Of a stretch of 64,000 bases of DNA, positions 58,915 through 64,000 are shown piece after piece; the stretch's first letter is position 1, and each line of letters begins with the position of its first letter. The stretch is from Achromobacter spanius. GTDB lineage: Bacteria > Pseudomonadota > Gammaproteobacteria > Burkholderiales > Burkholderiaceae_B. The DNA is taken from the NCBI RefSeq assembly GCF_029637605.1, contig NZ_CP121261.1, positions 3,100,001-3,164,000 on the forward strand, given 5' to 3'. Position numbers and translations under genes: made by a program. Under the pieces are notes generated by a model, which was not told where the DNA came from, made no database searches, and worked only from the letters and a program-made list of their open reading frames with translations.

Positions 58915-59964
58915 ATGGCCATGTCGTCCCTCCCAAGGCTCCGCGGATTGATCTTGATTGCCGCCCTGCCATTGCTTGCTGGATGCAACGCGGTGCTGCT
59001 CTCGCCATCAGGCGACATAGCAGTGCAGCAACGCAATCTGATCATCATCTCAACCGGCTTGATGCTGCTGATCATCGTGCCGGTCATCTTCTTGACATTT
59101 CTTTTTGCGTGGCGCTATCGGGCCAGCAACAAGGATGCGCACTACGACCCGGAATGGAACCACTCCACCATGCTGGAGCTGCTGATCTGGGCCGCGCCGC
59201 TCTTGATCATCATTGCGCTGGGCGCGCTGACCTGGGTCAGCACCCACCAGCTTGACCCCTACCGACCGCTGGCCCGCCTGTCCGAAGGCCGCGAGGTGCC
59301 CGCCGGCACCAAGCCGCTGGTGGTCGAGGTGGTGGCGTTGGACTGGAAATGGCTGTTCCTGTATCCCGAACAAGGCGTGGCCGCCGTCAACGAAATGGCC
59401 GCGCCGGTCGACCGCCCCATCCAGTTCAAGATCACGTCGTCGTCGGTGATGAACTCGTTCTTTGTCCCTGCGCTGGCCGGGCAGATCTACGCCATGCCCG
59501 GCATGCAGACCACCTTGCACGCCGTCATCAACCACCCCGGCGAATACGAAGGCCTGTCCGCCAATTTCAGCGGCCCCGGCTTCTCGGCCATGCGCTTCAA
59601 GTTCCACGGCCTGGACCAGCAAGGCTTTGACAAATGGGTAGCCGACGCTCGTGCCTCCAGCACCACGCTCAGCCGCGGCGCCTATCTGAAGCTTGAGCAA
59701 CCCAGCGAACGCAACCCCGTACAACGCTACGCCTCGGTGGCGCCAGGCCTGTTCGACGCCATCGTCAACCGCTGCGTGGAAGGCAACCGCATGTGCATGA
59801 AAGACGCCATGGCCATCGACTCGCAAGGCGGGCTGGGCATTCCGGGCGCGCTCAACATCACCTCCCTGGATGCGGAAACGCGCGAGCGTCTGGGCCTGAG
59901 CGGCACGCCGCCGCGCAAATACGTGGGTTCCATGTGCACGTCGTCCCAAGGGCTGGTGTTGTAG
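58915..59964 (+). CDS. cyoA: Cytochrome bo3 ubiquinol oxidase subunit II
   Basis: 349 aa from ATG 58915 (ATG 58921 two codons later is possible). Lipoprotein signal with lipobox LPLLAGC, two membrane helices (LIIISTGLMLLIIVPVIFLTFLFAWRYRASN and LLIWAAPLLIIIALGALTWVS), then the cupredoxin-like periplasmic domain (VVALDWKWLFLYPEQGVAAVNE, SSSVMNSFFVPALAGQIYAMPGM). As in quinol oxidases the Cu-A ligands are missing. It passes electrons from ubiquinol to subunit I. First gene of the cyo operon. Confidence 0.95.
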   Translation: MAMSSLPRLRGLILIAALPLLAGCNAVLLSPSGDIAVQQRNLIIISTGLMLLIIVPVIFLTFLFAWRYRASNKDAHYDPEWNHSTMLELLIWAAPLLIIIALGALTWVSTHQLDPYRPLARLSEGREVPAGTKPLVVEVVALDWKWLFLYPEQGVAAVNEMAAPVDRPIQFKITSSSVMNSFFVPALAGQIYAMPGMQTTLHAVINHPGEYEGLSANFSGPGFSAMRFKFHGLDQQGFDKWVADARASSTTLSRGAYLKLEQPSERNPVQRYASVAPGLFDAIVNRCVEGNRMCMKDAMAIDSQGGLGIPGALNITSLDAETRERLGLSGTPPRKYVGSMCTSSQGLVL

Positions 59965-60040
59965 CGCCGCGCGTCTGCCGCGATCCGAATCGGATGACGC
60001 AGGGGTTTCATGAAATCGTGGTCTTTACGCTGGAATCAAG

Positions 60041-62044
60041 ATGCCTGATCAACCAGACCTCACCAAGCTGATCTTCGGTCGATTGACCTGGGACGCCATC
60101 CCCTTTCACGACCCCATTCTGCTTGCCACGTTTTTCGTGGTGGCGGTGGTCGGCATCGTGCTGCTGGGTTCCATCACTTACTACAAGAAGTGGGGCTACC
60201 TGTGGCATGAATGGTTCACCAGCATCGACCACAAGAAAATCGGGATCATGTATGTGATTCTGGGCATCGTGATGCTGCTGCGCGGTTTCGCCGACGCCAT
60301 CATGATGCGCATGCAGCAGGCCGTGGCCTTTGGCGATTCCACCGGCTATCTGCCCCCGCACCACTACGACCAGATCTTCACCGCGCATGGCGTGATCATG
60401 ATCTTCTTCGTGGCCATGCCGCTGGTCACGGGCTTGATGAACTACATCGTGCCGCTGCAGATCGGCGCGCGCGACGTGGCCTTTCCCTTCCTGAACAACT
60501 TCAGTTTCTGGATGACGACCGGCGGCGTGATCCTGGTGATGATGTCGCTGTTCGTGGGCGAATTCGCGCGCACGGGCTGGCTGGCGTATCCACCGCTGTC
60601 AGGCATATTGCACAGCCCCGACGTCGGGGTCGACTACTACATATGGGCCTTGCAGATTGCCGGGGTGGGAACCCTGCTATCCGGCGTCAACCTGCTGGTC
60701 ACCATCGTGAAAATGCGCGCACCCGGCATGAAGATGATGCGCATGCCCATCTTCACCTGGACGGCGCTGTGCACCAACGTGCTGATCGTGGCGGCCTTCC
60801 CGGTGTTGACCGCGGTGCTGGCGCTGCTGTCCATGGACCGCTATGTGGGCACCAACTTCTTCACGGCGGACTTCGGCGGCAACGCCATGATGTACGTGAA
60901 CCTGATCTGGATCTGGGGCCACCCCGAGGTCTACATCCTGATCCTGCCCGCCTTCGGCATCTTCTCGGAAGTGGTGGCCACGTTCTGCCGCAAGCGCCTG
61001 TTCGGCTATGCGTCCATGGTGTACGCCACCGTGGTGATTACGGTGCTGTCATACCTGGTCTGGCTGCATCACTTCTTCACCATGGGGTCGGGGGCCAGCG
61101 TGAACTCGTTCTTCGGGATCACCACCATGATCATCTCGATCCCGACCGGCGCCAAGATTTTCAACTGGCTGTTCACCATGTACCGCGGCCGCATCCAGTT
61201 TGAAGTCCCCATGCTGTGGACGATGGGCTTCATGGTCACGTTTGTGATCGGCGGTATGACAGGTGTGCTACTGGCGGTGCCACCCGCTGACTTCGTCCTG
61301 CACAACAGCCTGTTCCTGGTGGCGCACTTTCACAACGTCATCATCGGCGGCGTGCTGTTCGGGCTGATGGCCGGCATCACGTACTGGTTCCCCAAGGCCT
61401 TCGGCTACAAGCTCGACCCGTTCTGGGGCAAGTGCTCGTTCTGGTTCTGGCTGGTGGGCTTTTACGTGGCCTTCATGCCGCTGTACGCGCTGGGCCTGAT
61501 GGGCGTGACCCGCCGCGTGAGCCACTTTGAAGACATGTCGTTGCAGATCTGGTTCCAGGTCGCGGCGTTTGGCGCGCTGCTGATCGCCTGCGGCATCGCC
61601 AGCTTCATCATCCAGTTGGTGGTCAGCTACCGCCGCCGCGACCAACTGCGCGACGAAACGGGCGACCCCTGGGACGCCCGCACGCTGGAATGGTCCACGT
61701 CGTCGCCCCCGCCCAACTACAACTTTGCCTTCACCCCGCGCGTGCATGACCTGGACGCCTGGTGGCAGATGAAGCAGCACGGCTACCAGCGGCCGCAACA
61801 GGGCTTCATCCCCATCCACATGCCGAAGAACACCTGGGCCGGCATCGTGCTGGCGGCCATCAGCGTGGTGATGGGCTTTGCGCTGATCTGGCACATGTGG
61901 CCGCTGGCCGTGCTGTCTTTCGTGGCGCTGATCCTGGTGTCCATCATTCATACCTTCAACTACAAGCGCGACTACTACGTGCCGGCCGCCGAGGTCGTGC
62001 GCGAAGAGGGCGCCCGCACGAGGTTGTTAGCGAAACATGTCTGA
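60041..62044 (+). CDS. cyoB: Cytochrome bo3 ubiquinol oxidase subunit I
   Basis: The 667-aa haem-copper oxidase core has all its signatures: [48 protein letters not shown] (Cu-B His and Tyr cross-link), LHHFFTMG (Cu-B His pair) and [11 protein letters not shown] (haem ligands). It reduces O2 to water and pumps protons. GGAA lies 5 nt before ATG 60041. It overlaps the cyoC start by 8 nt. Full length compared with E. coli CyoB (663 aa). Confidence 0.97.
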   Translation: MPDQPDLTKLIFGRLTWDAIPFHDPILLATFFVVAVVGIVLLGSITYYKKWGYLWHEWFTSIDHKKIGIMYVILGIVMLLRGFADAIMMRMQQAVAFGDSTGYLPPHHYDQIFTAHGVIMIFFVAMPLVTGLMNYIVPLQIGARDVAFPFLNNFSFWMTTGGVILVMMSLFVGEFARTGWLAYPPLSGILHSPDVGVDYYIWALQIAGVGTLLSGVNLLVTIVKMRAPGMKMMRMPIFTWTALCTNVLIVAAFPVLTAVLALLSMDRYVGTNFFTADFGGNAMMYVNLIWIWGHPEVYILILPAFGIFSEVVATFCRKRLFGYASMVYATVVITVLSYLVWLHHFFTMGSGASVNSFFGITTMIISIPTGAKIFNWLFTMYRGRIQFEVPMLWTMGFMVTFVIGGMTGVLLAVPPADFVLHNSLFLVAHFHNVIIGGVLFGLMAGITYWFPKAFGYKLDPFWGKCSFWFWLVGFYVAFMPLYALGLMGVTRRVSHFEDMSLQIWFQVAAFGALLIACGIASFIIQLVVSYRRRDQLRDETGDPWDARTLEWSTSSPPPNYNFAFTPRVHDLDAWWQMKQHGYQRPQQGFIPIHMPKNTWAGIVLAAISVVMGFALIWHMWPLAVLSFVALILVSIIHTFNYKRDYYVPAAEVVREEGARTRLLAKHV

Positions 62045-62676
62045 TACCTTGGCCCCCACCCTGCAAGGCGGCGCCGCGTCGCCCGCCGAGCCCGTGTTCT
62101 ACGTCCCGGGCGAACACCACCCCAAGAACGGCACCCTGCTGGGCTTTTGGGTCTACCTGATGAGCGACTGCCTCATCTTTGCCTGCCTGTTCGCCGTCTA
62201 TGGCGTGCTGGGCCGCAGCTACGCGGCGGGCCCGTCCGGCGCCGACCTGTTCGACCTGCCCCTGGTGGCGGTGAACACGTCGCTGCTGCTGCTGTCGTCC
62301 ATCACCTACGGTTTCGCCATGCTGGAGATGCGGCGCAACCGCATCGGCGCCACGCAGTTGTGGCTGGCATCACCGGCATCCTGGGCCTGGGCTTCCTGTC
62401 GCTGGAAATCTATGAATTCGCGCACCTGATCCACCTGGGCGCGGGCCGCAGCGCAGCGCCTTCCTGTCGGCATTCTTCACGTTGGTTGGCACGCACGGCT
62501 TGCACGTCACCTTCGGCATCGTCTGGCTGGTGACGATGATGATCCAGGTCCGCCTGCACGGCCTGATCCCCGAGAACCGCCGCCGCCTGATGTGCCTGTC
62601 GCTGTTCTGGCACTTCCTGGACCTGATCTGGGTGGGGGTGTTCACCTTCGTGTATCTGATGGGAGTACTGCCATGA
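62037..62676 (+). pseudogene. cyoC: Cytochrome bo3 ubiquinol oxidase subunit III, two frameshifts
   Basis: The start is intact ([47 protein letters not shown]). The frame is then lost near 62367: CTGGCATC where CTGGCCATC would continue. It is recovered in the next frame as [20 protein letters not shown] and lost again near 62446: GCGGGCCGC where GCGGGCCCGC would continue. The third frame gives [22 protein letters not shown] to the TGA at 62674, which overlaps cyoD. Each break needs one C in a C run. Restoring both gives 213 aa, close to E. coli CyoC (204 aa). All family motifs survive, so this is sequencing error or a recent lesion. Subunit III stabilises the complex. Confidence 0.9.
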
Positions 62677-63080
62677 GCTCGCACATGGATAACCTGGCTG
62701 ATCGCGGCCACCATGGCAACGGCCATGACCACCATGACGACGACGGCGCCAGCCACGGCACCATGAAGAGCTACGTCACGGGGTTCATCCTGGCGGGCAT
62801 CCTGACCGCGATCCCCTTCTGGCTGGTCATGGATCGCGTGTTCGAGAGTTCCCGCACAACCGCCCTGATCATCCTGGCGTTCGCCATGGTGCAGATCGTG
62901 GTCCATCTGGTGTACTTCCTGCACATGGACACCAAGTCCGAAAGCGGCTGGAACATGTTGGCGTTAATATTCACGCTGGTGCTGGTCGTAATCACGCTCA
63001 GCGGATCAATCTGGATCATGTATCACTTGAACTCCAATATGATGCCCATGTCCATACACGACATGCGGAATATGCCCTGA
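62673..63080 (+). CDS. cyoD: Cytochrome bo3 ubiquinol oxidase subunit IV
   Basis: 135 aa from ATG 62673, overlapping the cyoC stop as ATGA. A His/Asp-rich N-terminus ([20 protein letters not shown]) precedes three helices ([65 protein letters not shown]), the CyoD/COX4 pattern. It is an assembly and stability subunit. The His-rich leader is longer than in E. coli CyoD and might bind metal. Overlaps SURF1 by TGATG. Confidence 0.94.
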   Translation: MSSHMDNLADRGHHGNGHDHHDDDGASHGTMKSYVTGFILAGILTAIPFWLVMDRVFESSRTTALIILAFAMVQIVVHLVYFLHMDTKSESGWNMLALIFTLVLVVITLSGSIWIMYHLNSNMMPMSIHDMRNMP

Positions 63081-63865
63081 TGGCAGCAGTAAAAGACTCC
63101 ACAAGCAGCGACTCCCCCCGTAAACCGCGCAGCAAAACCACCCTGGTCATTCTGGGGGTGGTTGCTGCCGTGCTCTTCGCGGGTTTGTGCGCCCTGGGCA
63201 CCTGGCAGGTGCATCGCCTGGCCTGGAAGCAAGAGCTGATCTCGCAGGTGCAGCAGCGCGCGCACGCGCCCACCGCACCAGCGCCGGGCAAGCCGGACTG
63301 GCGTGGCCTGACCGCCGGCAACGCTGAATACCGCCACGTGACGGCAACCGGTACCTACCAGTACGACCGCCAGACGCTGGTGCAGGCGGCCACCGAACTG
63401 GGCAGCGGCTATTGGGTCATGACCCCCTTGCAACTGGCCAATGGCGGCGGCACGGTGCTGGTCAACCGGGGTTTCGTGCTGCCGCAGTGGCGCAAGAATC
63501 AGGCGGCTTCCCCCCCGCCGCCCGCCGCCGAGGCCCGCGTCACCGGGCTGCTGCGCATGGGCGAGCCGGGCAGCGGTTTCCTGCGCAACAACGATCCGGC
63601 CGCCAACCTCTGGTATTCGCGTGACTTGCCGGGCATCGCCACGGCGCGCGGCCTGACGGACGTAGCGCCCTACTTCATCGATGCCGACGCCGCGTCCAGC
63701 CCCAGCCGCGACCCGGCCCAGGCGCCCGTAGGCGGTCTGACCGTATTGACCTTCCCGAACAATCACCTGGTCTATGCCATTACCTGGTATGCCCTGGCGC
63801 TGATGATCATTGTTGGCGTGGTGATCTTCGTGCGCGAAGAAAAGCGCGGGCGCGGCAAGGGCTGA
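63080..63865 (+). CDS. SURF1 family oxidase assembly protein
   Basis: The 261-aa protein has two membrane helices, near the N-terminus (LVILGVVAAVLFAGLCALGTWQVHRL) and C-terminus (LVYAITWYALALMIIVGVVIFV), bracketing the SURF1 periplasmic domain with the conserved LGTWQ(V)HR and GSGYWVMTPLQL..VLVNRGFV. SURF1 helps insert haem into haem-copper oxidases. It is the fifth gene of the cyo operon (start overlaps cyoD stop), a linkage common in Burkholderiales. The terminator at 63911 ends the operon; no cyoE farnesyltransferase is present. Confidence 0.93.
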   Translation: MAAVKDSTSSDSPRKPRSKTTLVILGVVAAVLFAGLCALGTWQVHRLAWKQELISQVQQRAHAPTAPAPGKPDWRGLTAGNAEYRHVTATGTYQYDRQTLVQAATELGSGYWVMTPLQLANGGGTVLVNRGFVLPQWRKNQAASPPPPAAEARVTGLLRMGEPGSGFLRNNDPAANLWYSRDLPGIATARGLTDVAPYFIDADAASSPSRDPAQAPVGGLTVLTFPNNHLVYAITWYALALMIIVGVVIFVREEKRGRGKG

Positions 63866-63910
63866 GAGAGAGATAGCTGCGCCTCAGTTCCGCATTTCGG
63901 GTTGACCTTA

Positions 63911-63946
63911 AAGCCGCGCCGCCCTTCTTGGGCGGCGCGGCTTTTT
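63911..63946 (+). terminator. Rho-independent terminator of the cyo operon
   Basis: A strong 14-bp stem AAGCCGCGCCGCCC / GGGCGGCGCGGCTT with a TTCTT loop, followed by TTT. It lies 46 bp after the SURF1 stop. The last 60 bases of the window after it hold a short GGGTTTAGCGCA repeat but no gene. Confidence 0.92.
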
Positions 63947-64000
63947 CATGGGTGGTGCAGGGGTTTAGCGCATGGGTTTAGCGCAACGGTTCAACGCTGC

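Overview
The window looks like a chromosomal segment of a high-GC betaproteobacterium of the Alcaligenaceae, most likely Achromobacter or a close Bordetella relative. This is inferred from base composition, the density of LysR regulators, a Bug-type tricarboxylate-binding protein, paired FecI/FecR/TonB-receptor modules, a DUF4148 protein and a cyoABCD-SURF1 operon. No phage, insertion sequence, tRNA, rRNA or CRISPR array was seen. About 60 protein genes are packed tightly, and most non-coding gaps are under 270 bp; the exception is a 1 kb repeat block.

Layout. 1-5.1 kb: the 5' end of a TonB receptor running off the left edge, slyX, a methyltransferase, two small secreted proteins, and an M20 deacylase divergent from a LysR gene. 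5.1-17.5 kb: NADP-malic enzyme, then a run of regulators each beside a likely target (LysR, AraC, EamA exporter, MarR next to MATE, LysR next to a TauE/SafE permease, SDR, LysR next to an epoxide-hydrolase-like enzyme). 17.5-28 kb: XRE-cupin/GNAT pair, cardiolipin-synthase-like lipoprotein, a 2OG-Fe(II) oxygenase with alkB, VOC, AraC, cupin, two SDRs, MgtC-like protein, HAD hydrolase and a second 2OG-Fe(II) oxygenase. 28-33.7 kb: Bug protein divergent from aconitase-GntR-lactonase. 33.8-44.2 kb: two complete Fur-box-headed FecI-FecR-TonB receptor modules on the minus strand, separated by a hybrid histidine kinase. 44.26-45.18 kb: four head-to-tail 226-bp repeats. 45.2-52.5 kb: SPFH protein with a 38-aa membrane partner, protealysin-like M4 protease with its emfourin-type inhibitor, NimT/NimR-like exporter and regulator, Tam, TerC/Alx. 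52.6-58.7 kb: NhaR-like regulator, several unrecognised envelope proteins, an HDAC-family amidohydrolase and an MFS transporter. 58.9-63.9 kb: cytochrome bo3 oxidase operon with SURF1, closed by a strong terminator.

The most interesting points are: cyoC broken by two single-base deletions in C runs (sequencing error or real lesion); the protease/inhibitor operon; the 226-bp tandem repeats with nested inverted repeats upstream of an ECF sigma gene; recurrent 6/12-bp degenerate simple repeats at gene ends and in exported-protein N-termini; and a matched pair of 14-bp palindromes resembling one in front of the XRE-cupin gene. I did not find a convincing wholly new multi-gene system. The nearest candidates are the protease/inhibitor pair and the aconitase/GntR/lactonase/Bug module.
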